Shown: positions 7,980-16,056 of the stretch, piece by piece | How the letters are laid out: each line of letters starts with the position of its first letter | How positions within the stretch are numbered: the first letter of the stretch is position 1 | Origin: Stutzerimonas stutzeri | GTDB taxonomy: Bacteria > Pseudomonadota > Gammaproteobacteria > Pseudomonadales > Pseudomonadaceae | Assembly: GCF_038561965.1 (NCBI RefSeq) | Contig: NZ_CP139348.1 | Span: 1,860,001-1,924,000, forward strand | Length of the DNA stretch: 64,000 nt | Direction of reading: 5' to 3' | Made by a program: the position numbers and the translations under genes | Notes under the pieces: generated by a model | What the model saw: only the letters and a program-made list of their open reading frames with translations | What the model was told of the DNA's origin: nothing | Databases searched by the model: none

Positions 7980-9167
7980 TTATCTCTGATACGCGGCCTG
8001 GGGCTGGTGCAGTGTGGCGAGGATGTGCTCCAGTGCCGCGCTGTAGGCATCCAGCTTGCGGCGGATGATCACGCCACTGGCGGCGACCTCAGCCTTGAGC
8101 TGTTCACGGTTGTCCAGATGGGATAGCACCAGCTCCAGTGCACTCTCGGTATCCTCGGTCTTGAGGTCGACGACGCGGTGGTAGTCGAGCGACTGATAGA
8201 GACCGGCAAACTTGCGGCTGTAGGCCAGCGGAACAACCGGAACGCCGGCGGAGAACGCGCCAATGGTCGCGTGCATGCGCGCACCCACGAAGAAATCCAT
8301 GCCACTGATGTAGGACTTTGCTTCGATCGGGCCCTTGAAGCGCGGCGCCAGCTTTAGTTCCGGGTATTGCTGCTGCAACTGCTGGGAAACGGTGTAGTCG
8401 TCTTCGGCCGGGAAGCCGATCGGAATCACGTGCGGAACCAGATGCACTTCATGGCCGCGCTCGAGCAGGGTGCGGATCAGGCGATCAGTGAGCGCCTTGT
8501 AGTCGGCACGCAGACCGAACTGGTTGGCGGTGCCTTCATAGCCGCCATGGTGCAAAAGCGCCGATACGCTGAGGCCGACGGCCAGCTTGTTCGGGTCCCG
8601 ATGCTCGCTCTGGCGGTCGAAGGGCAGGGCGAAGGCAACGTCGATGACTTCGTCGCGGTTGGGAATGTTCAGCTGCTTGAGCACGTCGAACGACTGATGG
8701 TCACGGGCAAAGACCATGGTGCTCTTCTTCATCGCCCATGCCGATGTCTTGGTGGCCCAGTCGGCCTTGAACGGGCCAATGGTCTGCGGCGAGAGGACCA
8801 GCGGCACGCGGCCGCCCAAGGCCATACCTTTGCTGACCAGAAGCTTGATCAGACGCTTGGCGCCATAGATATCCGAGAAGCTGTCGCCTTCGCCGATATC
8901 GAACACTGCGTCGCAAGAGCTGATGGCCTTGTACAAGCCGTGCGGATTCTTCAGCAGCGCCTTCTCGTTGAACTCGATGAATTCGTACTTGAAACGCTCA
9001 GTGGACGGCGGATAGTCGCAAGGACCGGACGAGCCGATGATCAGGAACTCCGGGGTGATCCCACATTTGCGCGCGGCCTCGTCGATCAGCAGCATGTTCG
9101 AAATGCTCAAGGCGCCAACCCCGAGGTTGCCAGATGAGAACGAATGCCACAGCAGTCCAAATTTCAT
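7980..9167 (-). CDS. Polysaccharide pyruvyl transferase family protein
   Basis: Predicted to add a pyruvate ketal from phosphoenolpyruvate to a sugar of the EPS, giving the polymer negative charge. The 395-residue product shows the family layout: N-terminal GNLGVGALS segment near residue 12, DIGEGDSFSD near 80, and the C-terminal FFVGARMHATIGAFSAGVPV region near 300. Start MKFGLLWHS at 9167 is chosen because it has GGAG upstream and matches relatives; the frame is open further upstream but without similarity. Family members also include some non-pyruvylating enzymes, so the exact donor is not proved. Confidence 0.85.
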   Translation of the reverse strand: MKFGLLWHSFSSGNLGVGALSISNMLLIDEAARKCGITPEFLIIGSSGPCDYPPSTERFKYEFIEFNEKALLKNPHGLYKAISSCDAVFDIGEGDSFSDIYGAKRLIKLLVSKGMALGGRVPLVLSPQTIGPFKADWATKTSAWAMKKSTMVFARDHQSFDVLKQLNIPNRDEVIDVAFALPFDRQSEHRDPNKLAVGLSVSALLHHGGYEGTANQFGLRADYKALTDRLIRTLLERGHEVHLVPHVIPIGFPAEDDYTVSQQLQQQYPELKLAPRFKGPIEAKSYISGMDFFVGARMHATIGAFSAGVPVVPLAYSRKFAGLYQSLDYHRVVDLKTEDTESALELVLSHLDNREQLKAEVAASGVIIRRKLDAYSAALEHILATLHQPQAAYQR

Positions 9168-9186
9168 GTTCGAATTCACTCCAGAA

Positions 9187-10266
9187 TCAATCAGCGTTTT
9201 GCGCAGGGGTCGGACCGATGTCGGTGCAGTCGTTCGCCAGATGTTTGCGCATGAGTTCCATCTGCGGACGGTCCTTGCCGTCACGCGGCTCTATCGCGAG
9301 CTTGTAGGTGCCCCAGCCTGGGCCACCGGCCCAGTAAGCGCTGGGCACGCAGTTGTCGTTGAGGTAGGCGAGCAGGTTGTCCATCGCCACCGCTGCCTCG
9401 GGTAGGTCGTCCGGAATGCCGTACTCGCCGAGAAAACCCTTCTGGCCATGTTTCTTCAGCCACTCAATGAACGGACGTGCCCGTTCTACCCCAAGCATTG
9501 GGTCAATGTTGTTACTGGTCTGCGCCATGTACTTGCCGGAGAAGTCCTTGTCGAAGTACAGGTGCGCTTCGTAAACGATCCGGTCGGCCGGGTCATTGAT
9601 CAGGAAGTTGGCGTTCACCAGCGGCCAGTGATAGGCACTTGACCAGCGCTCGCCCTCGATGAAGATCAACGTCTGGTCATCGACCTCACGAATCGCATCG
9701 ACCGCCGCTTGGGCGGCGCCAGGCCAGAGGCCGACGGTGCTGTGCGGCTCGTTCATGATGTCGTAGCCGAGCAGGCCGCGATGACCTTTGAAGTGCTGCG
9801 CCAACTGACGCCACACCGATGCGTAGGCCTCGTAAGGCACTTTGCTCGAACCGATGAGTTCGCCGTGGTAACGACCATAGTTGTGCATGTCCAGAATGAC
9901 CTTCTGGCCATTCATGGCGGCCAGATCCAGGGTCTTCTTCAACAACCGGATCTGGTCGAAGTTCAATCCGGAGTCGAGCGAATGCTGGACTCGCTCCCAT
10001 ATGAAGGGGAAGCGGATCAGGCGAATGCCCTGATCGGCGTAGTACTTGAAGTGCTTTTTTTCCGGGTAGAAATAGTGGGTTCCGTTCTTGCCCGGTGTGA
10101 TATGCGGGGCGAACCCGGCGCCGGAGATATTGACCCCGAGCAGGGCCAGCCCGTCGTTGCCAGCCGGCCACTGCGCGGCGCTGACGCCTACAGCCGACAA
10201 CGCAGCTACCAGCGCCACAATTAGGCGATTCGAGCGCAGGGCTGTCCGGTTAGGGTGTCTGGTCAT
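9187..10266 (-). CDS. Secreted glycoside hydrolase family 5 (endoglucanase-like)
   Basis: A 359-residue secreted or periplasmic hydrolase: signal peptide (LIVALVAALSAVGVSA), then a (beta/alpha)8 GH5 domain with the acid/base glutamate in DIMNEPHS and the nucleophile glutamate in FLGEYGIP. Other GH5 landmarks are RLIRFPFIWER and VILDMHNYGRY. ATG at 10266 has AGGTG six bases upstream; a GTG three codons earlier is less likely. In an EPS operon it probably trims or releases the cluster's own polymer (beta-glucosidic linkages) rather than digesting plant cellulose. Intrinsic-terminator-like hairpins lie between it and wzc, so its dose may be lower than that of wzc. Confidence 0.87.
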   Translation of the reverse strand: MTRHPNRTALRSNRLIVALVAALSAVGVSAAQWPAGNDGLALLGVNISGAGFAPHITPGKNGTHYFYPEKKHFKYYADQGIRLIRFPFIWERVQHSLDSGLNFDQIRLLKKTLDLAAMNGQKVILDMHNYGRYHGELIGSSKVPYEAYASVWRQLAQHFKGHRGLLGYDIMNEPHSTVGLWPGAAQAAVDAIREVDDQTLIFIEGERWSSAYHWPLVNANFLINDPADRIVYEAHLYFDKDFSGKYMAQTSNNIDPMLGVERARPFIEWLKKHGQKGFLGEYGIPDDLPEAAVAMDNLLAYLNDNCVPSAYWAGGPGWGTYKLAIEPRDGKDRPQMELMRKHLANDCTDIGPTPAQNAD

Positions 10267-10287
10267 CGCTAGCACCTATTTACAGGC

Positions 10288-10322
10288 AAAAAAAAAGTTA
10301 CTGACGCTCGTAAGGTCAGTTA
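10288..10322 (-). terminator. Imperfect hairpin plus T9 downstream of wzc
   Basis: Read on the minus strand, AGTAACTGAC pairs with GTCAGTAACT (one internal mismatch), followed by nine Ts. It fits a weak Rho-independent terminator or attenuator before the GH5 gene. Confidence 0.55.
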
Positions 10323-10335
10323 CTTGGCAGGTTCG

Positions 10336-10391
10336 AAAAAAAAAAGATGGATGCAGTGTTCGGCATGGCGACGGGCAGCCCGTCGCCATGC
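10336..10391 (-). terminator. GC-rich hairpin followed at a distance by T10
   Basis: A perfect 13-bp stem, GCATGGCGACGGG (10363-10375) with CCCGTCGCCATGC (10379-10391), lies 11 bases after the wzc stop. On the minus strand a T10 run follows only after 17 bases, so it is a poor classical terminator and may act instead as a 3'-end stabilising structure. Confidence 0.4.
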
Positions 10392-10401
10392 GAATCACTT
10401 T

Positions 10402-12618
10402 TTATTTGGTGGTGCTGGCGTATTCGTACTGGTAGTAGCCGTATTCGCCGTAGGTCGAGGCTTTGCGCACGACCGCGTTGAAGATCACGCCCTTGACCAT
10501 CAGGCCGTTCTGCTCGAGGCGACGCTTGGCCGCTTCGATTTCCTTCACGCCGTTCAAACCATAGCGAGTGACCATCAGTGTGGTGCCTGCCTGGCTACCG
10601 ACCAGGGCAGCATCGGTGACCGCCAGGATTGGCGGCGTATCGAAGATCACTAGGTCATACATGTGGCTGATCTCTTTGACGAAGCGAGAGAAGTTCTCGT
10701 GCATCAGCAGTTCAGACGGGTTCGGCGGCAACTGACCGTGAGTGATCACGTGCAGGTTGTTCAGCTGAGTCTTCTGAATGGCGTCGAACAGCGTGATACG
10801 GCCTGAGAGGATGTCGGACAGCCCCTTGTCGCCTTCGCAACGCATGACCTTGTGCAGATAACCTTTGCGCATATCGGCGTCGATCAGCAGCACACGCTTG
10901 CCGGACTGGGCGACAACCGCAGCCAGGTTGGTGGTGACGAACGACTTGCCCACCGCCGGGCTCGGGCCGGTGATCATCAGGACATTGTTCTTGGCCTCGA
11001 TCATCGCGAAGTGCAGGCTGGTGCGCAGGCTGCGCATGGCTTCGGTGGCGAGATCGGCCGGGTCGTTGATGGTCAGCAGGTAAGAAGCAGTGCTCTTGTC
11101 ACGCTTGAAGTTGGCCAGGCGTTTTTCCAGCACAGCCTGCTTCTCGGTGAACGGAATAGAGGCGTAGACCGGAGTGCCGGTGCGCTCGATGTCTTCCGGA
11201 TTCTCGACGCCGCGCTTGAGTGCTTCACGTACATAGACGAAGGCGGTGGCGAGCAGGGCGCCCAGCAGGGTGGCGACGATCACGACCAGCGGCTTGTTAG
11301 GCTTGACCGGGTTTTCCAGGTCCGCGGCTGCGTGGTCGATGATACGCACGTTGCCGACAGTGCCCGCGCGAATGATGTCCAGCTCCTGAGTCTTGTTCAG
11401 CAGCATGGAGTAGGTTTCCGAGGAAACTTCGACATCACGGGTCAGGCGCAGCAGTTCCTGCTGGGTCGACGGCAGGGTGCCGATCTGCTTCTCCAGTTCT
11501 TCCTTCTGCAACTGCAGTTGATTGATCTGGTTTATCAGCGCCTGGAAGTTCGGGTGCTGACGAGTGAAGCGGCGCTCCATCTCGGTGCGCTTGAGGTTCT
11601 GTTCGGAGATCTGACGTTCCATGTCGACGATACGATCAAGCACCGACTTGGTTTCGGCCGTGATGTCTACCGAGCGCGAACCGGTCTGGTACTTGTTCAG
11701 CGCCGTCTGCGCGGCTTCGAGGTGGCGACGTACGGTCGGAATCTGCTCATTGAGGAACTCAAGACTCTGAGTCGCTTCGGCCGCATTACGAGCGATGTTC
11801 TGCTCGACATAAAGGTTGGCCACCTCTTCCAGTACGCGAATTGCGTGAGCCGGGTCGGTATCTTCCAGAGTCACGTTGACGATGCCCGATTGCTTGCCGC
11901 GTTCGGCAGCCGACAGGCGTTGCTGGAAGCTCTCGGTCGTATTGTAGGTGCGGTTCTTGACCACGGTGAACGTGGTGCCGGGGCGTGCATTCAGCTCGCC
12001 CACTGTGACGCGGTAGCCTTCATTCTCGACCGGCTCACCGACGACGCCCTGTACGACGACTTCGCCGTCCTTGTCACGCAGGATAAAGCCATTGTCCTCG
12101 GCTGCTTCGAGGGTCAGTTCTTTGCCGTGCACCTTGTCCGGTACTTCCAGCTGAGTGACCTTCAGCGTCTCGCCACCCCAGGCATAGCCACCGAAACCGG
12201 CAGGATGCCAGCCCAACTCGCCTTCTTCGCTCGGCTCGAAACGGCGTGCCATGAAGCCGCCGATGATCGGGAAGTGATGCGGAGTGATGCTGATGTCGAG
12301 GTTCAGGTTGCTGACCGCGCCACCCACTACCGAGCGCGACTTGAGCAGTGCGATCTCGGTTTGCGCCGGGGACACCGGTGGGTTGGTGTTGACCACGTCG
12401 GTCAGGCTCGGCAAGCCGCTCTTGGGCTCGATCTGGATCATCGCGCTGGCAAGATAGACCGGTGTGGAGAGCAACGCGTAAGCGATACCCAAGGCAGCAA
12501 AGAACCCGGTGATGCTGAGGATCAGCATGCGGTTGTTAATGAAGGTGTCAAAGAGGTGGGCCAAGTCGATGTCCTTGTCCTCTTTGGTTTCATAAATTGG
12601 GCGGGGCATGGTTGTCAT
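10402..12618 (-). CDS. wzc: Polysaccharide co-polymerase / BY-kinase tyrosine autokinase (Wzc type)
   Basis: Inner-membrane protein that sets EPS chain length and, with Wza, forms the trans-envelope export machine. Domains of the 738-residue protein: Wzz region with first membrane segment near residue 35-55, long periplasmic coiled coil (about 250-420), second membrane segment near 445-465, then a cytoplasmic kinase with Walker A GPSPAVGKS, Walker A' VLLIDADMR and Walker B-like LVIFDTPP. The C terminus carries a tyrosine cluster (TYGEYGYYQYEY), the autophosphorylation site removed by the neighbouring Wzb phosphatase. AAGGA lies six bases before the ATG. Confidence 0.95.
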   Translation of the reverse strand: MTTMPRPIYETKEDKDIDLAHLFDTFINNRMLILSITGFFAALGIAYALLSTPVYLASAMIQIEPKSGLPSLTDVVNTNPPVSPAQTEIALLKSRSVVGGAVSNLNLDISITPHHFPIIGGFMARRFEPSEEGELGWHPAGFGGYAWGGETLKVTQLEVPDKVHGKELTLEAAEDNGFILRDKDGEVVVQGVVGEPVENEGYRVTVGELNARPGTTFTVVKNRTYNTTESFQQRLSAAERGKQSGIVNVTLEDTDPAHAIRVLEEVANLYVEQNIARNAAEATQSLEFLNEQIPTVRRHLEAAQTALNKYQTGSRSVDITAETKSVLDRIVDMERQISEQNLKRTEMERRFTRQHPNFQALINQINQLQLQKEELEKQIGTLPSTQQELLRLTRDVEVSSETYSMLLNKTQELDIIRAGTVGNVRIIDHAAADLENPVKPNKPLVVIVATLLGALLATAFVYVREALKRGVENPEDIERTGTPVYASIPFTEKQAVLEKRLANFKRDKSTASYLLTINDPADLATEAMRSLRTSLHFAMIEAKNNVLMITGPSPAVGKSFVTTNLAAVVAQSGKRVLLIDADMRKGYLHKVMRCEGDKGLSDILSGRITLFDAIQKTQLNNLHVITHGQLPPNPSELLMHENFSRFVKEISHMYDLVIFDTPPILAVTDAALVGSQAGTTLMVTRYGLNGVKEIEAAKRRLEQNGLMVKGVIFNAVVRKASTYGEYGYYQYEYASTTK

Positions 12619-12631
12619 CGAAGTTCCTTCT

Positions 12632-13069
12632 TCATTTCAGGTAAGGAAGCCAGCTCTCGACGGATTTCGTCAGGAGATTGTGGACATGTTCAAAAGCGGG
12701 TTTGGATTGGCGGTACGGGTCTGGAATTTCGAGGTCGTCCTGCCATTTACCAACGAGAAACGTTTTGCCGTGCACCTCGGGGGCGATCTGGCGTATGTGC
12801 TGAATGTGGCTATGCTCCATCGCTAGGATCAGGTCCGCCTGGTGCAACATATGGCTGTCGACCTGGCGCGCGCAGTGAGTCGGGAGTTCTAGCCCGTTGT
12901 CCTGCAGTACTTCATGGGCGGTCTTGTCCATTGGGTTACCTACTAGTGCACCAATTCCTGCCGAGCTGATCGTCAGGTCGTGGCCGCGTAGCCTGTGCGT
13001 GAACAACGCCTCGGCTGCTGGGCTTCGGCAGATGTTTCCGACACAGACGATCAAGATGTTCTTGAACAT
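12632..13069 (-). CDS. wzb: Low-molecular-weight protein tyrosine phosphatase (Wzb type)
   Basis: Dephosphorylates the tyrosine tail of Wzc, allowing its assembly cycle. The 145-residue product has the P-loop CVGNICRS (CX5R) at residues 9-16 and the C-terminal general acid segment IPDPYRQS. It sits 13 bases before wzc on the same strand. A GAGG ribosome-binding site overlaps the last codons of a short upstream ORF (13074-13151). Confidence 0.94.
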   Translation of the reverse strand: MFKNILIVCVGNICRSPAAEALFTHRLRGHDLTISSAGIGALVGNPMDKTAHEVLQDNGLELPTHCARQVDSHMLHQADLILAMEHSHIQHIRQIAPEVHGKTFLVGKWQDDLEIPDPYRQSKPAFEHVHNLLTKSVESWLPYLK

Positions 13070-13073
13070 GGGT

Positions 13074-13151
13074 TCAACCTCGTGGCTGCAGGTTCGCAGC
13101 CGTCGGGGTGCGGCCCGCGGTGAACGAATGTGAGATTTTGGGGAGAGTCAT
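13074..13151 (-). CDS. Possible 25-residue leader peptide upstream of wzb
   Basis: ATG with an unusually strong ribosome-binding site (AGGAAGGA, spacing about 6) opens 25 codons (begins MTLPKISHSFTAGRT) and stops four bases before the wzb ATG, its final codons forming the wzb ribosome-binding site. This placement favours translational coupling. No similarity is recognised and the codon set includes no conspicuous run of one amino acid, so it is not an obvious amino-acid attenuator. Too short for certainty. Confidence 0.4.
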   Translation of the reverse strand: MTLPKISHSFTAGRTPTAANLQPRG

Positions 13152-13163
13152 TAGTTCCTTCCT

Positions 13164-13191
13164 GCCACGCCTTTGTGCGGCGTGGCTTTTT
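13164..13191 (+). other. Hairpin with plus-strand T5 between the first EPS gene and wzb
   Basis: GCCACGC (13164-13170) pairs with GCGTGGC (13180-13186), followed on the plus strand by TTTTT. As a terminator it faces against the EPS transcript. On the minus strand it sits immediately upstream of the leader ORF's ribosome-binding site and could influence its access. Confidence 0.5.
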
Positions 13192-13226
13192 CCAGTCTTT
13201 TCGGCGGCGCGCAGAGCGTGCCTCGA

Positions 13227-14654
13227 TCAGTACACATCCTTGTTGAAGATCAGTGCTGGCGGGGTGCGGACGAGGATGTAGAGATCGAACCAGACCGACC
13301 AGCGCTCGATATAGTCGAGGTCGAACTCGACGCGCTTTTCGATTTTTTCCAACGTGTCGGTTTCGCCTCGATAGCCGTTGATCTGCGCCCAGCCGGTAAT
13401 GCCTGGCTTGACCCGATGGCGTGCGGAGTACTCGGCCACGGCGTCTTCGAACAGTACGCCCGCCGCTTTCGTCGCTGTCGCGTGTGGGCGGGGGCCGACC
13501 ATAGACATGCTGCCAAGGAAGACGTTCAGCAGCTGGGGCAGCTCGTCGAGACTGGTTTTGCGGATGAAGCGGCCCACACGTGTAATGCGGTCGTCGCCCC
13601 GCGTGGTTTGTCGATCAGCGTTGGCGTCGGATTTCTCGTGGTACATCGAGCGAAACTTGAAGACTTCGATCAGGCGGTTGTTGTAGCCGTATCGCTTCTG
13701 CTTGAAGAGCACCGGGCCGGGTGAATCGATCTTGATAGCCAGGGCGATCGCCAGCATGACCGGAGCAGCGGCGAGCAGTGCGATGCTGGAAATGACGATG
13801 TCTTCCAGGCGTTTGAACATCGGCGACCATCCGCGTAGCGGCAGGTCCGACGCACTAAGGGTTGGCAAGCCGCCGATCTCGGTGATGCGCTTGTCGGCAT
13901 GGCGGAAGGCGACCATATCGGGCACCAACAGAACGTTTACCGGCAGCTTGCGCAGTTCGGCGATCAGCTGGCCGATCCGGCTGTCGGCGAACCAGGGCAG
14001 GGCGACCAGCACCTGGGTGACTTTCTCCTCACGGATCATTTGTTCCAGGTCACGGGTATTGCCCAGTAGCGGCAGGTTGGCCAGCTCCTTGGGTAGACGC
14101 TCCAGGCGGTCATCGATGAAGCCGAGTACGCCGGTGCGGATGTCGCGGTGGTTCTGCAAGTACTCGGCGACGCGTATGCCGTTATCGGTGCCGCCCAGGA
14201 TCACGGCGTTCTGCAGGAACATGCCACGCGCCATGAGTCGACGGAACAGGGCGAGCATTGCCAAGCGCTCTGCGCCGAAGAGGACGGTGCTGGTGAAGAA
14301 CCAGAACGACAGGTGCTTGGCTTCCAGGTAGCCGAACATCCCCATCCCTTGATGCATGAAAACCAGAAAGCTGAACGCCGCAGCCCAGGCGATGATCATT
14401 ACCCGAAAGCGCAGCAGCGTACTGAACACTTCTTCGCTGTAGATGCCAGCGGTCTGGAAGATGACGATGCTGAGTACTGCGAAGAACCCGAGGAAGGCGC
14501 TGAACGTGCCGCTGGTGGGCAGATCCATGAATGCCATCAGGAGGAGTCCTGGCAGGATGGCGGTGAGGCCGTGTATCAGCCGGATACTGGCGAGGAAGTA
14601 ATCGACGAAACTCGGGTGAGCAAATTCAAGGGTTCCAACTGACTGTACGCGCAT
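13227..14654 (-). CDS. Undecaprenyl-phosphate glucose/galactose phosphotransferase (WcaJ/WbaP-like), EPS initiation
   Basis: Starts EPS repeat synthesis by moving a sugar-1-phosphate from a UDP-sugar to undecaprenyl phosphate. The 475-residue protein has four or five N-terminal membrane segments, a central nucleotide-binding-like domain (ILGGTDNGIRVAEYL), one further membrane segment near residue 290 and the C-terminal bacterial sugar transferase domain (KRYGYNNRLIEVFKFRSM, RKTSLDELPQLLNV, MSMVGPRPHA, PGITGWAQI). MRVQ at 14654 is preferred because GGAG lies about eight bases upstream; the ATG four codons earlier has none at a usable distance. First gene of the EPS unit. Confidence 0.92.
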   Translation of the reverse strand: MRVQSVGTLEFAHPSFVDYFLASIRLIHGLTAILPGLLLMAFMDLPTSGTFSAFLGFFAVLSIVIFQTAGIYSEEVFSTLLRFRVMIIAWAAAFSFLVFMHQGMGMFGYLEAKHLSFWFFTSTVLFGAERLAMLALFRRLMARGMFLQNAVILGGTDNGIRVAEYLQNHRDIRTGVLGFIDDRLERLPKELANLPLLGNTRDLEQMIREEKVTQVLVALPWFADSRIGQLIAELRKLPVNVLLVPDMVAFRHADKRITEIGGLPTLSASDLPLRGWSPMFKRLEDIVISSIALLAAAPVMLAIALAIKIDSPGPVLFKQKRYGYNNRLIEVFKFRSMYHEKSDANADRQTTRGDDRITRVGRFIRKTSLDELPQLLNVFLGSMSMVGPRPHATATKAAGVLFEDAVAEYSARHRVKPGITGWAQINGYRGETDTLEKIEKRVEFDLDYIERWSVWFDLYILVRTPPALIFNKDVY

Positions 14655-15029
14655 ACAAGGCTCCATCCTCAGCTCAAAGCTGGCTCAAATCTCGAATTAA
14701 TCGCCGCGGTACGCGGGGGATTGATAGCAGGCCGCCATCGCAACCGTGATCGGGACTCCTGCTCCGACCGTGCCTCTCGGGATGAGTTCAGTACCAGTCA
14801 GCGCGCTGCCAAAAAAATGAGCGAACTGCCAGAAAGCCCGCAAATAGCTGTTTTGAAAGGGCTTTGAGCAATGAGCAAGGGGCTCTGGGAGGGCTAATCA
14901 GGCAGGCCGTAGTGACCGGCGGCGCGATTTATCGAACATTTGGATTAATACCGTCGCGCTTGCTGGGCACAACTTCCGTCCGTGGTCTCTGTCCTATGCT
15001 GCGGAGCGAACTTCTAGGAATGAACGGCC
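14655..15029. other. Divergent intergenic region between the EPS operon and the lipid kinase gene
   Basis: 375 bases with no convincing gene. It must hold promoters for both directions; the only one I can point to is the AlgU-like candidate at 14763-14789. It also contains a run of seven As at 14812-14818. Confidence 0.5.
14763..14789 (-). promoter_or_regulatory. AlgU/RpoE-type promoter candidate for the EPS operon
   Basis: On the minus strand GAACTC, 16 bases, then TCGGA. The AlgU (sigma-22) consensus is GAACTT-N16/17-TCTGA, so five of six and four of five positions match. It lies about 110 bases upstream of the first EPS gene. Confidence 0.45.
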
Positions 15030-15923
15030 ATGAGCGATACCAGGGCGCTGCTGATACTGCACGGAAAACAGGCGCTGAACGATGAGGTACGCGAGGCTGT
15101 GAGGCAGCAGCGCGAATATGGCTGGGATCTCGCGGTGCGGGTCACCTGGGAGCCGGGTGATGCGCAACGCCTGGTCATGGAGGCGTTGGACGCGGGATAC
15201 CCGACACTGATCGCCGGTGGAGGGGACGGCACGCTGCGCGAGGTGGCTGAAGCGATGCTTGCGTCCAAGGCACAGGCGAGCCTCGCCTTGATGCCGCTCG
15301 GTAGCGCGAACGACTTCGCCAAGGCCGCCGGAATTCCGCTGGAACCATTCGATGCGCTGGCACTGCTGGATGAGCCGGCGCAGTTGATCGATATCGGTGA
15401 AATGAACGGAGAGCCATTCGTCAACATGGCCACCGGGGGCTTCGGCTCGAAGGTCACCGCCAGCACTTCTGAAGACCTCAAGCGCATGCTTGGAGGCGGT
15501 GCCTATCTATTGACCGGGCTGACGCGCTTTGCCGAAGTGCATTCGGCACGCGGTCGCTTCAGGGGGCCTGGGTTCGAGTGGGAAGGAGAGTTTCTCGCCC
15601 TCGGAATCGGCAATGGAAGGCAAGCCGGTGGCGGCCAGCTCCTGTGCCCACAGGCGATGATCAACGATGGGATGCTGGATCTGTGCATCGTGCCGGCACC
15701 GGCCGATGCGGTCGGCACCCTGGGGACATTGTTGAGCGGTGGGCTACTGGGAGTCGACGCAGTTTCGGTCAGCGCGCGGATGCCTTGGCTTGAGGTCGAA
15801 GCGCCGACGGCGATCAACGTCAATCTGGATGGCGAGCCTTTTACCGGTGCTCACTTGCGATTCGAGGTGCGTGCTGGTGCTCTTCGAATGCATCTGCCCG
15901 CCGCGACCCCGTTGCTCGGGTGA
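15030..15923 (+). CDS. yegS: YegS-type lipid kinase (diacylglycerol kinase family)
   Basis: Predicted cytoplasmic lipid kinase that phosphorylates phosphatidylglycerol or a related lipid. The 297-residue protein has the DAGK catalytic glycine-rich motif AGGGDGTLREV near residue 65, MPLGSANDFAKA near 91, and a second beta-rich domain. AGGAA lies nine bases before the ATG. It runs divergently from the EPS operon; no functional link is evident. Confidence 0.88.
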   Translation: MSDTRALLILHGKQALNDEVREAVRQQREYGWDLAVRVTWEPGDAQRLVMEALDAGYPTLIAGGGDGTLREVAEAMLASKAQASLALMPLGSANDFAKAAGIPLEPFDALALLDEPAQLIDIGEMNGEPFVNMATGGFGSKVTASTSEDLKRMLGGGAYLLTGLTRFAEVHSARGRFRGPGFEWEGEFLALGIGNGRQAGGGQLLCPQAMINDGMLDLCIVPAPADAVGTLGTLLSGGLLGVDAVSVSARMPWLEVEAPTAINVNLDGEPFTGAHLRFEVRAGALRMHLPAATPLLG

Positions 15924-16056
15924 GGTTTGCGCAATCGATCGAGGCGGGCGGAGGCTCCTACGGCGTCATGGGATTGAAAAAAATACAGGCGGTACATAAA
16001 GGCGAGGGAGACGCGGCCGATATGCCTTCTGACACGTCTTCCCAAGGAGCCTGTAA

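Noticed and set aside
6677..8050. 457-codon minus-strand frame overlapping the flippase in another frame
   Set aside because: Arg/His-rich composition typical of frame shadows; the flippase frame has clear membrane segments.
10852..12969. 705-codon open frame on the plus strand opposite wzc
   Set aside because: It is antisense to wzc, whose domains and motifs are complete; the frame is open only because of GC-rich codon bias and has no recognisable domain.
13164..13191. Hairpin read as a terminator of the first EPS gene
   Set aside because: The T-tract is on the plus strand only, against the direction of EPS transcription.
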